Source: JBDSSS01 sp963764195 (GTDB lineage Bacteria > Actinomycetota > Actinomycetes > Actinomycetales > Dermatophilaceae). Taken from it: a stretch of 64,000 bases of DNA. Numbering within the stretch: the first letter of the stretch is position 1; each line of letters begins with the position of its first letter. Shown one piece after another: positions 43,667-52,143 of this stretch. A model generated the notes under the pieces. The model was not told where the DNA came from. It searched no databases and saw only the letters and a program-made list of their open reading frames with translations. A program made the translations under genes and the position numbers. The stretch spans positions 310,001 to 374,000 of the forward strand of contig CAVXRG010000003.1 of NCBI GenBank assembly GCA_963764195.1. The letters are read 5' to 3'.

Positions 43667-44481
43667 GACGGGTTCCTGCCGATGCGGCCCAGCACCTCGT
43701 CGTGGAGCAGCCCGTTGCTCGCCAGCGCGTCACCGCTCCAGCACCCCTCGCGACCGTCGAGCCCGGTGAAGCGCCCACCGGCCTCTTCGACGATCGGCAC
43801 GAGGGCCGCCATGTCGTAGACCTCGAGCTCGGGCTCGGCGGCGAGCTCGACGGCCCCCTCAGCGACCATCATGTAGGACCAGAAGTCGCCGTAGGCCCGG
43901 GTCCGCCAGCAGTCGTCGGCGAGGCCGAGGAAGTCGGCGCGACGACCACGCGCGTGCCAGCCGGACAGGGACGAGTAGGACAGCGAGGCGTCGCCGAGCC
44001 GCCCGACCCGCGACACGGACAGCCGCCGGGCCGAGGTGAGCGACCGCCCGGTCCAGGCGCCCGAGCCCGCTGCCGCCCACCACCGACGCTGGAGCGCGGG
44101 GGCGGCCACGAGCCCCATGACGGGTCGGCCGGCGTCGACGAGGCCGATGAGGGTCGCCCAGACGGGGACGCCACGGACGAAGTTCTTCGTCCCGTCGATG
44201 GGGTCGATGACCCACCGCCGCGGTCCGTGACCGGTCGGGTCGAACTCCTCGCCCTCGACGGCGTCACGGGGCCGGGTCCGCTTCAGCTGGGCGCGGATCA
44301 GCTCCTCGACCGAGCGGTCGGCGTCGGTGACGGGGGTGAGATCCGGCTTGCTCTCGACGGCGAGGTCCGCGGCGAGGAAGCGCGCCATCGTGATCCGCTC
44401 GGCCGCGTCCGCCAGCACGTGGGCGAGGCGCAGGTCGTCGTCGTAGTGGCGCCCGGGCTGGGCTTCGGGGGCAGTGGTCAC
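43663..44481 (-). CDS. hisN: Histidinol-phosphatase, inositol-monophosphatase family
   Basis: 272 residues with the IMPase metal motifs 'GEEF', 'WVIDPIDGTKNFVRG' and 'YDMAALVPIVEEAGG'. It matches the actinobacterial HisN that finishes histidine synthesis by dephosphorylating histidinol phosphate; inositol phosphatase activity is the main alternative. GTG 44481 start, 9 bp after rsgA; the rsgA-hisN pairing is common in the phylum. Confidence 0.88.
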   Translation of the reverse strand: MTTAPEAQPGRHYDDDLRLAHVLADAAERITMARFLAADLAVESKPDLTPVTDADRSVEELIRAQLKRTRPRDAVEGEEFDPTGHGPRRWVIDPIDGTKNFVRGVPVWATLIGLVDAGRPVMGLVAAPALQRRWWAAAGSGAWTGRSLTSARRLSVSRVGRLGDASLSYSSLSGWHARGRRADFLGLADDCWRTRAYGDFWSYMMVAEGAVELAAEPELEVYDMAALVPIVEEAGGRFTGLDGREGCWSGDALASNGLLHDEVLGRIGRNPS

Positions 44482-44490
44482 CGGGTCAAC

Positions 44491-45585
44491 CTAGCGTCCG
44501 CGCTCCTCGCGCTCCTCGCGGTTCTCCCGGTCGTCACGTTCCTCGGCGGTTCCGCGGCTGCCGAGCAGGCGCCGCAGGGACTCGAGCCGGGAGGGGCCGG
44601 CCGAGCCGGCGTGCCCGTCGGCGACCCAGGCGTCGAGGGCGCACTCCGGCTCGTCGTGGCTGCAGCCGCGAGGACAGTTCTCGGCACCCTCGGCGAGGTC
44701 GGGGAAGTTGTCGATGATCCGGTCGACGTCGATGTGGGCCAGCCCGAAGGAGCGCACCCCCGGCGTGTCGATGACCCAGCCGTCACCGGCCCGCTTGCCC
44801 TCGGCGTCGGGCAGGCGGAGAGCGACCGCGCTCGAGGAGGTGTGCCGGCCCCGGCCGGTGGTGTCGTTGACGATGCCGGTCGCTCGGCCGGCCCCGGGCA
44901 CGAGACCGTTGACGAGGGTGCTCTTGCCCACCCCGGAGTGGCCGACGAACACGGAGATCTTGCCGGCGAGCTGGTCGCGCAGTGCCTCGAGGCCGGTGAA
45001 GTCCCCCTCGACGCGGGAGGTGACGACGTGCGCGACCTCGAGGGGGGCGTAGTTGGCGAGGAACCCCGCCGGGTCGACGAGGTCGGACTTGGTCAGCGCC
45101 AGCAGGGGAGTCATGCCCGCGTCGTAGGCCGCGACGAGACACCGGTCGACCATCCGGGGCCGCGGCTCGGGGTCCGCGAGCGCCGTGACGATGACGAGCT
45201 GGTCGGCGTTGGCGACGATGATCCGCTCGTAGGGGTCGGTGTCGTCGGCGGTCCGGCGCAGCACCGACCGCCGCTCCTCGATCCGCACGATCCGGGCGAG
45301 GGCGTCGGGTCCGCCGGCGACGTCCCCGACGATGGCGACGTCGTCCCCGACGACGATGCGGGTCCGACCGATCTCGCGGGCCTTCATCGCGGTGACGACC
45401 CGCTCGCGCTCCTTCTTGCCGAGGGCTCCCGCCGGCAGCAGGCAGGTGTAGCGGCCGCGGTCGACGCCGATCACCATCGCGACGAGCGCGTCGTCGTGGG
45501 CGGGCCGGTCCTTGGTGCGCGGCCTCGAGTTCTTGCGGCTCGCGCGGACCCGGACGTCGCTCTCGTCGAGGTCGCGCCAGCTCAC
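44491..45585 (-). CDS. rsgA: Ribosome small-subunit-dependent GTPase RsgA
   Basis: 364 residues with circularly permuted GTPase order: OB-fold first, then G4 'LTKSDL', G1 'GHSGVGKSTLVN', G2-like Thr in 'DTTGRGRHTS', G3 'DTPGVRSF', then a zinc knuckle 'CPRGCSHDEPEC'. It assists late 30S maturation. C-terminal 25 residues are charged repeats (EERDDRENREEREERGR). GTG 45585 overlaps the aroA stop by 4 bp. Confidence 0.93.
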   Translation of the reverse strand: MSWRDLDESDVRVRASRKNSRPRTKDRPAHDDALVAMVIGVDRGRYTCLLPAGALGKKERERVVTAMKAREIGRTRIVVGDDVAIVGDVAGGPDALARIVRIEERRSVLRRTADDTDPYERIIVANADQLVIVTALADPEPRPRMVDRCLVAAYDAGMTPLLALTKSDLVDPAGFLANYAPLEVAHVVTSRVEGDFTGLEALRDQLAGKISVFVGHSGVGKSTLVNGLVPGAGRATGIVNDTTGRGRHTSSSAVALRLPDAEGKRAGDGWVIDTPGVRSFGLAHIDVDRIIDNFPDLAEGAENCPRGCSHDEPECALDAWVADGHAGSAGPSRLESLRRLLGSRGTAEERDDRENREEREERGR

Positions 45586-46934
45586 CGTCCGGCCCTGCCC
45601 GCCGCCGCGCCCTGCGTGAGCCCGGAGTCGGCGAGCATGCCGTTCCAGAGGCCGACGAAGTCGGGCATCGTCTTGCGTGTCGTGCCGATGTCCTCGACCG
45701 TCGTGTCCTTCAGTCTGAGCCCAAGGATCGCCCCTGCGGTCGCCATCCGGTGGTCGCGGTAGGAGTGGAACCGGTTGCCGCTCAACGCGGCCGGCATGAT
45801 CCGCAGGCCGTCGTCGAGCTCGGTCACGGGGCTGCCGAAGCGGCCCAGCTCGGTCGTCAGGGCGGCGAGGCGGTCTGTTTCGTGCCCCCGGATGTGCGCG
45901 ACGCCCCGGATCCACGACGGGGTCGACGCGAGGGCGGCGAGGGCGGCGACGGTGGGGGTCAGCTCGGCCGCGTCGTGCAGGTCGATGTCGATCCCGACGA
46001 GCTCGCCCGTGCCCGAGACGGTGAGCCCGTCGCGGTCGAGCCGGACGTCGGCGCCCATCGTGTCGAGGATCTCGCGCATCAGGTCGCCGGCCTGCGTCGT
46101 GTGCTGCGGCCACCCCGGGACGTGCACGGTGCCGCCGGTGACGAGCGCCGCGGCAAGGAACGGGCCGGCGTTGGACAGGTCCGGCTCGACGGAGACGTCG
46201 AGCGCGTTGACCTCCGACGGCTCCACCCGCCAGGTGTTCGGCTCGGAGTCGTCCACGACCGCCCCCGCGTCGCGGAGCGTCTCCACCGTCATCAGGATGT
46301 GCGGCTCGCTCGGCACCGGCTTCCCGTCGTGGTGCACGGTCACGCCGTGCTCGTAGCGGGGACCGGCCAGCAGCAGCGCCGAGACGAACTGCGACGACGC
46401 CGAGGCGTCCATCGTCACCGACCCGCCCCGCATCCGTCCCCGGCCGTGGACCGTGAGCGGGAGGCAGCCGGACCCGTCGTCGGAGATCTCCACGCCGAGC
46501 GTGCGCAGGGCATCGACGACAGGGGCCATCGGACGGATCCGCGCCTGGGCGTCCCCGTCGAAGCGCACGTCGCCGTCGGCGAGCGCAGCCACGGCGGGGA
46601 GGAAGCGCATGACCGTGCCGGCGAGACCGCAGTCGATCCCGGTCCCGCCGCGCAGGCGCTCCGGCGGCGTCACCAGCCAGTCGACCGGGGCGCCCTCGGC
46701 CGGGCCGTCCCCGGCGACGTCCTCGATGACGACCCCGAGGGAGCGCAGGGCCTGCGCCATCAGGAGCGTGTCGCGCGAGCGCAACGGCGAGCGCAGCCGC
46801 GACCGGTCGCCGGCGAGGGAGGCCAACACGAGGTAGCGGTTGGTCAGGCTCTTGCTGCCCGGCAGCACGACGGTCGCGTCGACGGGGCCGTCGGCGAGCG
46901 GCGCATCCCAGTCGTTGTGGTCGGCAGCGCTCAC
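45582..46934 (-). CDS. aroA: 3-phosphoshikimate 1-carboxyvinyltransferase (EPSP synthase)
   Basis: 450 residues. Key segments: 'LPGSKSLTNRYL' (Lys for both substrates), 'GLAGTVMRF' (equivalent of the GNAGT loop), 'SASSQFVSALLLA', 'EPDLSNAGPFLAAA' and 'SYRDHRMA'. It joins shikimate-3-phosphate and PEP. The loop reads GLAGT rather than GNAGT; many actinobacterial AroA proteins vary here. GTG 46934 follows the DoxX stop by 2 bp. Confidence 0.93.
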   Translation of the reverse strand: MSAADHNDWDAPLADGPVDATVVLPGSKSLTNRYLVLASLAGDRSRLRSPLRSRDTLLMAQALRSLGVVIEDVAGDGPAEGAPVDWLVTPPERLRGGTGIDCGLAGTVMRFLPAVAALADGDVRFDGDAQARIRPMAPVVDALRTLGVEISDDGSGCLPLTVHGRGRMRGGSVTMDASASSQFVSALLLAGPRYEHGVTVHHDGKPVPSEPHILMTVETLRDAGAVVDDSEPNTWRVEPSEVNALDVSVEPDLSNAGPFLAAALVTGGTVHVPGWPQHTTQAGDLMREILDTMGADVRLDRDGLTVSGTGELVGIDIDLHDAAELTPTVAALAALASTPSWIRGVAHIRGHETDRLAALTTELGRFGSPVTELDDGLRIMPAALSGNRFHSYRDHRMATAGAILGLRLKDTTVEDIGTTRKTMPDFVGLWNGMLADSGLTQGAAAGRAGR

Positions 46935-46936
46935 CG

Positions 46937-47455
46937 TCAGCTCACGACGTCCTTGGCCTGGTGGGCGAGCAGGCGGGCCTCGCGCGACGCGGTGCCCTTG
47001 GCGTGCCTGGCCTCGCGCTTCGTGGTCCTCGTGACGTTCTGGGCGCGCCAGGCCAGGCCCGGCTTGCCGGCGGTGTCGACGCTGGCGAGGAGCAGGCCGC
47101 CGAGCAGGCCGACGTTCTTGAAGAACAGGCTGCGGCTCTGGGCCTTCTTGGCCGGGTCGCTCTCGTCCCAGAAAGCGTGCTCGATGGCCGTCGTCGGGAT
47201 GATCGAGGCCGCGAGGACCGTCGAGGCCAGGCGCGGGAACCGGCCTGTTGCGAGCAGCACGCCGCCGGCCACGAGGGCGCCTCCGTTGACCCGGACGAAC
47301 AGGTCGGGGTCGTCCGGCATCGACTCGGGCGTCGGGACCTTCTCGAGGAGGTTCGCGGCGCGCGCGGTGCGGGCAGCAGGGTTGCGCAGCGCCTCGACTC
47401 CGGCGGCGACGAAGACCGAGGCGAGCAGCGGACGGGCAAGACGACGGACGATCAT
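46937..47455 (-). CDS. DoxX-family membrane protein
   Basis: 172 residues with four hydrophobic segments and the DoxX features 'RPLLASVFVAAGVEALRNP' near the start and 'FFKNVGLLGGLLLA' near residue 115. Cytoplasmic tail basic with Lys/Arg/His ('TTKREARHAKGTASREARLLAHQ'). Function unknown; some DoxX proteins join redox complexes. First gene of the operon leading to aroA. ATG 47455 has AGGAGGC upstream. Confidence 0.87.
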   Translation of the reverse strand: MIVRRLARPLLASVFVAAGVEALRNPAARTARAANLLEKVPTPESMPDDPDLFVRVNGGALVAGGVLLATGRFPRLASTVLAASIIPTTAIEHAFWDESDPAKKAQSRSLFFKNVGLLGGLLLASVDTAGKPGLAWRAQNVTRTTKREARHAKGTASREARLLAHQAKDVVS

Positions 47456-47593
47456 GGAACAGCCTCCTGGGGGGCGCGGGCCCACGGGCGCGCGGCCCGT
47501 GGTGGTCGGTGGACACCTACGGTAGCGACATACCCCGCCGCCGAGGGTCCCCGCCCGCCCCGCGGTGCGTGGCTCCCGGCATACGCTGACCTC

Positions 47594-48430
47594 ATGTGTG
47601 GGAGGTATGCCGCGAGCGCCCGGCCCGACGAGCTGGTCGAGGCCTTCGACATCGAGGAGGACCACACCACCGAGCCGGTGCGCAGCATCCTCAAGAACCC
47701 GCAGACCCCGCCGGCGGGGGAGCCGGACTGGAACATGGCGCCGAGCAAGGCCGCCCCCGTCGTGCTCACCCGTACGCCCCGTGGCGCCGGTCCGGGCGCA
47801 GCGGCAGCCCGCCAGCTGCGGCTGCTCACGTGGGGGCTCGTGCCGTCGTGGGCCAAGGACGTCAAGGTCGGCCTGCGGATGACGAACGCCCGCGCGGAGA
47901 CGGTGCTCGACAAGGGTGCCTTCGCCAAGGTCGCCCTCTCCCGGCGCTGCCTCGTGCCGGCCGAGGGGTGGTACGAGTGGCAGGTCTCACCGACCGCCGT
48001 CGACGCAAAGGGCAAGCCGCGCAAGCAGCCGTTCTTCATCCACCGCGCCGACGGGGACCTGGTCGGCTTCGCGGGCCTCTACGAGTTCTGGCGCGACCGC
48101 GAGCGGGCCGACGACGACCCGGGCGCCTGGCTCACCACCTTCACGATCATCACGACCGCGGCCGACCCCGGGATGGACCGGATCCACGACCGCCAGCCAC
48201 TCGTGCTCGAGCCCGCCCAGTGGGAGCAGTGGCTCGATCCGGACGAGAAGGACCCCGGGTTCGTGCGCTCCGTGCTCGACTTCGCCGAACCGGGCCGCTT
48301 CGAGGCGCACCCGGTCGGCCGCGCCGTCGGGGCGACGGTCAACAACGGGCCCGGCCTGCTCGAGCCGGTTCCGGAGGCCGAGCTCCTCGGCGTCGTCGAC
48401 CCGATGACCGGCGAGGTGGTCGGCGGGTGA
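47594..48430 (+). CDS. SRAP/HMCES-type DNA-protein crosslink protein (YedK)
   Basis: 278 residues starting Met-Cys2-Gly-Arg-Tyr, the SRAP signature: Cys2 forms a thiazolidine with abasic sites in single-stranded DNA. Also present: 'WNMAPSKAAPVV', 'WGLVPSWAKD', 'NARAETV', 'RCLVPAEGWYEW' (Glu) and 'IHDRQPLVL' (His). The insertion 'DAKGKPRK' is usual. It protects abasic sites at replication forks. Matches Rv3226c, with aroA and rsgA divergent as in mycobacteria. ATG fixed by the need for Cys2. Stop overlaps the next GTG. Confidence 0.94.
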   Translation: MCGRYAASARPDELVEAFDIEEDHTTEPVRSILKNPQTPPAGEPDWNMAPSKAAPVVLTRTPRGAGPGAAAARQLRLLTWGLVPSWAKDVKVGLRMTNARAETVLDKGAFAKVALSRRCLVPAEGWYEWQVSPTAVDAKGKPRKQPFFIHRADGDLVGFAGLYEFWRDRERADDDPGAWLTTFTIITTAADPGMDRIHDRQPLVLEPAQWEQWLDPDEKDPGFVRSVLDFAEPGRFEAHPVGRAVGATVNNGPGLLEPVPEAELLGVVDPMTGEVVGG

Positions 48431-49056
48431 GGCAGGCCGTCCGCGAGATCGCCACCCCGAAGGGCCCCGGGCGGGCGCACGTGGTGCGCCCCGTCCGGCC
48501 GAGGGGCACCGTCGTGCTGTCGCACGGGGCCGGGGGCGGGTCGGGAGCGCTCGACCTCGGCCTCGCCCGGGAGACCGCCGTCGCCGCCGGCTGGGCGTTC
48601 GTGCTCGTCGAGCAGCCGTGGCTCGTGGCGGGTCGGCGGATCGCCGGTCCGCCGCCGACGCTCGACGCCGCCTGGCTCCCGATGGTGCGCGCGCTGCTCT
48701 CGGGGCGGGCCCGCCTGCCGCGACCACTCGTCGTCGGGGGGCGGAGCGCCGGAGCCCGGGTCGCCTGCCGGACCGCGGGCGAGCTCGGAGCCGACGCGGC
48801 GCTGCTGCTCAGCTTTCCCCTCCACCCGCCGGGTCGCCCCGATCGGCTGCGCGACCACGAGCTCGTCCTCGCGCCGACGCCGTCGTGGGTGGTGCAGGGC
48901 CTCGCCGACCCTTTCGGCACGCCGGACGAGGTGCGGGCGCTCGCCGCCGCGGGCACCTCGGTGCTCGAGGTGCCCGGTGGGCACAGCTTCACCGGTCGGT
49001 CCCGCGAGGCCCTCGCAGCGGCCCTGGTCGAGGTGATGGGAATGCTGCCCGGCTAG
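48427..49056 (+). CDS. Alpha/beta hydrolase of the KANL3/Tex30 type
   Basis: 209 residues. 'TVVLSHGAGGGS' (oxyanion turn), 'GGRSAGARVACRTA' (nucleophile Ser in GxSxG), 'GLADPFGTPDEV' (Asp) and 'VPGGHSF' (His). The family is annotated dienelactone hydrolase-like or KANL3/Tex30; substrate unknown. GTG 48427 overlaps the SRAP stop, so the two are co-translated, but a functional link is not known. Confidence 0.88.
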   Translation: MRQAVREIATPKGPGRAHVVRPVRPRGTVVLSHGAGGGSGALDLGLARETAVAAGWAFVLVEQPWLVAGRRIAGPPPTLDAAWLPMVRALLSGRARLPRPLVVGGRSAGARVACRTAGELGADAALLLSFPLHPPGRPDRLRDHELVLAPTPSWVVQGLADPFGTPDEVRALAAAGTSVLEVPGGHSFTGRSREALAAALVEVMGMLPG

Positions 49057-49162
49057 GCGTCGTTGCACCGGCATGGTCACCTGCTCCTCCACGGACCTCC
49101 GTCCGGTCGTCGCGCCAACGCGCTCCGTCCCGGCCACGCCCAGCGCGTTAGGCTGGGAGGCG

Positions 49163-49885
49163 ATGACCAAGGACAAGAACACCGACCCCATGTCGGCCGT
49201 CGCGCTCGTCGACGCCACCGACCCGGCCGAGGACGCAGCTGCCGCGGTGGCGCTCGCCGACGCGAACGCCGACGTCACGACCGAGACCGAGCCGCAGCGG
49301 CGCGCGCGGTTCGAGCGCGAGGCGATGCCGCTGCTGGACCAGCTCTACAGCGCTGCACTCCGCACGACGCGCAACCCCAGCGACGCCGAGGACCTCGTCC
49401 AGGAGACGTTCGCGAAGGCGTATGCCGCCTTCCACCAGTACCGTCCCGGGACCAACCTCAAGGCGTGGATGTACCGCATCCTCACCAACACCTACATCAA
49501 CACCTACCGCAAGAAGCAGCGCCAGCCGCTCGAGTCGGACTCTCCGGAGATCGCCGACTACCAGCTGGCGCGGGCGGAGTCGCACACCTCCTCAGGCCTT
49601 CGCTCGGCCGAGGCCGAGGCGCTCGACCACCTTCCGGACAGCGACGTCAAGCGGGCACTGCAGGCGATCCCCGAGGAGTTCCGCCTCGCGGTCTACTTCG
49701 CCGACGTCGAGGGCTATGCCTACAAGGAGATCGCTGAGATCATGCAGACCCCGATCGGCACCGTGATGAGCCGGCTGCACCGCGGTCGTCGCCAGCTGCG
49801 TGAGCTGCTGTCGGAATATGCTGCTGAGCGGGGTTTCGCCACGGAGGCCACGAAGGCCGCCGCCGCCGAAGGAGCTCGGTCATGA
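49163..49885 (+). CDS. sigH: ECF sigma factor SigH/SigR type
   Basis: 240 residues from ATG 49163. Sigma-2: 'ERDAMPLLDQLYSAALR' (here EREAMPLL..), 'DAEDLVQETFAKAYAAFHQY' and 'LKAWMYRILTNTYINTYRKK'. Sigma-4: 'FRLAVYFADVEGYAYKEIAEIM' and 'GTVMSRLHRGRRQL'. This is the thiol/oxidative- and heat-stress ECF group controlled by a zinc anti-sigma factor. The N-terminal 45 residues are not conserved, and a later start (49191) is possible. It is followed by the anti-sigma gene with ATGA overlap, as in sigH-rshA and sigR-rsrA. Confidence 0.92.
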   Translation: MTKDKNTDPMSAVALVDATDPAEDAAAAVALADANADVTTETEPQRRARFEREAMPLLDQLYSAALRTTRNPSDAEDLVQETFAKAYAAFHQYRPGTNLKAWMYRILTNTYINTYRKKQRQPLESDSPEIADYQLARAESHTSSGLRSAEAEALDHLPDSDVKRALQAIPEEFRLAVYFADVEGYAYKEIAEIMQTPIGTVMSRLHRGRRQLRELLSEYAAERGFATEATKAAAAEGARS

Positions 49886-50148
49886 GCGCGGAGAGCGAGC
49901 GCACGGACTGCTCGGAGGCGCTGCTGCGCGTGTACGAGTACCTCGACGGGGAGCTCGGCCCCGACGACTGCGCCAAGATCCAGGCGCACCTCGACGAGTG
50001 CGGCCCCTGCCTCAAGGAGTACGACCTCGACACCACCCTCAAGTCGCTGATCAAACGGTCGTGCGGGTGCGAGTCTGCCCCGGACACCCTCCGGTTGACG
50101 ATCATGTCGCGGATCTCGATGACCGTCATGCGGGTCGACGGCACCTGA
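49882..50148 (+). CDS. rshA: Zinc-dependent anti-sigma factor (RshA/RsrA, mycothiol system)
   Basis: 88 residues with HxxxCxxC as His36, Cys40, Cys43 ('HLDECGPC'), further Cys10 and Cys30, and 'KRSCGCE' near 61-63. Disulfide formation among these releases SigH. The family is labelled 'mycothiol system anti-sigma-R factor'. Overlaps sigH by 4 bp. Confidence 0.92.
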   Translation: MSAESERTDCSEALLRVYEYLDGELGPDDCAKIQAHLDECGPCLKEYDLDTTLKSLIKRSCGCESAPDTLRLTIMSRISMTVMRVDGT

Positions 50149-50190
50149 GCACCACACCGCCGCAGGGGCGTTGCCCCCGCCGACAACGAA

Positions 50191-50222
50191 AAGGCCCGAT
50201 CCCCAAAGGGGGTCGGGCCTTC
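50191..50222. terminator. Bidirectional terminator
   Basis: GC-rich stem (AAGGCCCGATCCCC / GGGGTCGGGCCTT, one imperfect pair). T-rich on the minus side (CCTTTTCGTTG) and CCTTCTCTC on the plus side. It ends both rshA and bL37. Confidence 0.85.
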
Positions 50223-50237
50223 TCTCACGGGTGCGGC

Positions 50238-50312
50238 TCAGGCGTTGGGCTTGCGGCCGTGGTTGGCGGCGTTGCCCTTGCGGGAGCGGCGCTTGCGGGC
50301 GCGCTTGCTCAT
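50238..50312 (-). CDS. Ribosomal protein bL37 (24 aa)
   Basis: ATG 50312 to TGA 50238 codes MSKRARKRRSRKGNAANHGRKPNA in two halves: a basic 'SKRARKRRSRK' half and 'NAANHGRKPNA'. This matches the actinobacterial 24-residue bL37 (formerly AURKAIP1/COX24-like) seen in mycobacterial 50S structures. Too short for usual gene callers. It shares its terminator with rshA, and its promoter must lie in the low-GC region just upstream. Confidence 0.85.
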   Translation of the reverse strand: MSKRARKRRSRKGNAANHGRKPNA

Positions 50313-50820
50313 CGTCGGCTCTTTTCGTCGGTGCTGGACATCTCAGACATCGTGCGTCGCACGAACCCAGAGTGTCCCACACCCCTTGCGGTAGGGCACA
50401 ATTGGCGAGTCACAGGGACACCCAAGGGTGAGGTCCTCCGGCGTGACGAGGCTGGAATCGTAAAGACCTGGCATCCATGCCATCAAGACTTGGTCCGAAT
50501 TCGACCGATTTGCCCTCTTGGGCTTCCTATTCGGTGCGGCTTTTGTCATGGTATGACCAGTCTCCGGTTCCGAGCCGATAGAAGTCTGCCGGTGGAGCTG
50601 CTGTGACACCCCCGCCAGTTCGACGAATAACTCCAAGGAGCTCCTCATGTTCGCTTTCCTCACCGCCGCCGCCGCCCCGACCTTCAACTTCGTCACGGTC
50701 ATCTCTTCAACACGTGGACCTGGGGCCGCTGAGCCGCACGCTCGACCAGCAATCCGCCCACGCCGGAGCTAGACTGCGCGGCAGCCCCCAACTGTCGCCC
50801 CCAGAGGATCGAGTCCGGTA
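50313..50820. other. Low-G+C intergenic island upstream of bL37 and the HD-domain gene
   Basis: About 510 bp without a large gene. 50451-50580 is 53% G+C by direct count (69 of 130), against roughly 70% elsewhere. It must carry the bL37 promoter (minus strand) and that of the HD-domain operon (plus strand). It includes a 41-codon ORF with a good ribosome site (50647-50772), listed separately. No tRNA, IS end or clear terminator is visible. The composition suggests a structured RNA, regulatory DNA or acquired sequence. Confidence 0.5.
50647..50772 (+). CDS. Small ORF with strong ribosome site (41 aa)
   Basis: ATG 50647 has AAGGAG at 50635-50640, ideal spacing. Product starts MFAFLTAAAAPTFNF. 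A frame change near codon 19 would instead give the ending 'HLFNTWTWGR', which looks more protein-like than the 'RPAIRPRRS' end in frame. It may be a real small hydrophobic peptide, possibly frameshifted, or a leader for the HD-domain operon. No family recognised. Confidence 0.35.
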   Translation: MFAFLTAAAAPTFNFVTVISSTRGPGAAEPHARPAIRPRRS

Positions 50821-52143
50821 GTGAGCGATCGGCGCCCGCCGTCGACGACGTCCGAGCCCGTGTACCCCACGCGGCTGCTCGTCTACATCTCAGTCGTCAC
50901 GGCGGGCTCCCTGCTGCTCGGGGCCTTCTCCGTGGACGTTGGGTGGTGCGCCGCGCCTCGCACCCCTCCTGCTGCTGTGCGTGATGGGGGTGCTGAGCTT
51001 CAACCTCCGAGAGCCCGACGTCGGCTCTCGGGTCGGCTTCTCCTTCCTCAGCATCATCTGCTCAGCTCGGCCGTCATCGTCGGCCCCTTCGGTGCGTGGA
51101 TCGTCGGCGCGGTGTCCGTGGCGATCGACCGCAAGGCCCTGAAGTGGGTCCAGGTCGCGTTCAACATGGCGATGACGAGCATCGTCGGCGCGGCGGGAGG
51201 TTGGGTCTACCGCTTGGTCGCCCCTGGCGAGGGCAGCATCAGCGGTGTCATCGGTCCGGGTCCGCTGGCCCTTCAGGTGGGCCTCCCCCTCGTGTTCGCC
51301 GATGTCGTCGGCTGCCTCATCAACGCCGTGCTCCTGTCCGGCGTCCTGCACTTCTACCAGCGGGTGCCGTTCGCCGTCGCAGCGCGCGGCGTTCTCGCGG
51401 GGTCGGGTGTGGCCTACATCGGCTACGGCGTCATCGGCTTCCTCTTCGTCGTCCTCTGGGTCCCGGCGCACCTCGGAGCCTTCAGCGCGTTGCTCATCAT
51501 GGCCCCGCTCCTCGCCGCCCGGTGGGCCTTCATCCAGTACGGCGAGGAGCTGCGCTCGCACGAGCGCACCGTCGACACGCTCGTCACCGCCCTGGGGACG
51601 AAGGAGCCGCCGGCGGTCGAGCGGAGCCGCCGGGCCGCGATGCTCGCAGAGTGGGTGGCTGAGGAGCTCGGCCTGCGCCCCCACCAGATCGGGGTCGTCC
51701 GCCATGCCGCCACGCTCCACGAGATCGGTCACCTCGGTGTGCCCACCCGGATCCTGCGGCGCGTCGGCACCGTGCTCGATGCCCGCGACCAGTTCCTCTT
51801 CGACCGGCACGCCGACCTCGGCTCGCAGATGATCGAGGGCATCGACTTCCTCGAGGACGCCCGGTCGGGCATCCGCCACCAGGACGAGCACTTCGACGGG
51901 AGCGGACCGGCCGGCCTCTCCGGCGACGCGATCCCGATCGCCGCCCGCATCGTCGCCGTCGTGGCGGGTTTCGATGAGCTGACCCGTGGCGACGTGGACG
52001 GGTTGCCCCGCTCCATCGAGGAGGCGCTGCGGGTGCTCGAGGCCGACAGCCGGCGCTGGGACCCGCTCGTCGTCGCCGCGACCCGGGAGGCGCTCGCCGC
52101 CCACCCGCTCCAGGCCTGGAGCGTCGTGGGAGCACCGGAATGA
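50821..52143 (+). CDS. Membrane HD-GYP-like protein with two compensating frame changes
   Basis: 440 codons from GTG 50821. Residues 40-80 in this frame are unlike a membrane protein ('RTPPAAVRDGGAELQPPRARRR'). The +1 frame over 50941-51055 instead gives 'LAPLLLLCVMGVLSFNLREPDV..RVGFSFLSII', exactly what such a domain should contain, and the original frame resumes as 'LLSSAVIVGPFGAW'. So two indels near 50.94 and 51.06 kb cancel: sequencing error or true mutation. The C-terminal HD domain is degenerate ('TLHEIGHLG' for LLHDIGK; 'DEHFDGSGPAGL'). It is coupled to the next HD gene by ATGA. Confidence 0.65.
   Translation: MSDRRPPSTTSEPVYPTRLLVYISVVTAGSLLLGAFSVDVGWCAAPRTPPAAVRDGGAELQPPRARRRLSGRLLLPQHHLLSSAVIVGPFGAWIVGAVSVAIDRKALKWVQVAFNMAMTSIVGAAGGWVYRLVAPGEGSISGVIGPGPLALQVGLPLVFADVVGCLINAVLLSGVLHFYQRVPFAVAARGVLAGSGVAYIGYGVIGFLFVVLWVPAHLGAFSALLIMAPLLAARWAFIQYGEELRSHERTVDTLVTALGTKEPPAVERSRRAAMLAEWVAEELGLRPHQIGVVRHAATLHEIGHLGVPTRILRRVGTVLDARDQFLFDRHADLGSQMIEGIDFLEDARSGIRHQDEHFDGSGPAGLSGDAIPIAARIVAVVAGFDELTRGDVDGLPRSIEEALRVLEADSRRWDPLVVAATREALAAHPLQAWSVVGAPE

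Noticed and set aside
49086..49162. SigH-type promoter (GGAAT..GTT) for sigH autoregulation
   Set aside because: Only weak partial matches (GCGTTA); no GGAAT at the right spacing.
50343..50702. 119-codon minus-strand frame in the low-GC island
   Set aside because: No ribosome site, no recognisable domain, odd composition, and it overlaps the bL37 promoter region.
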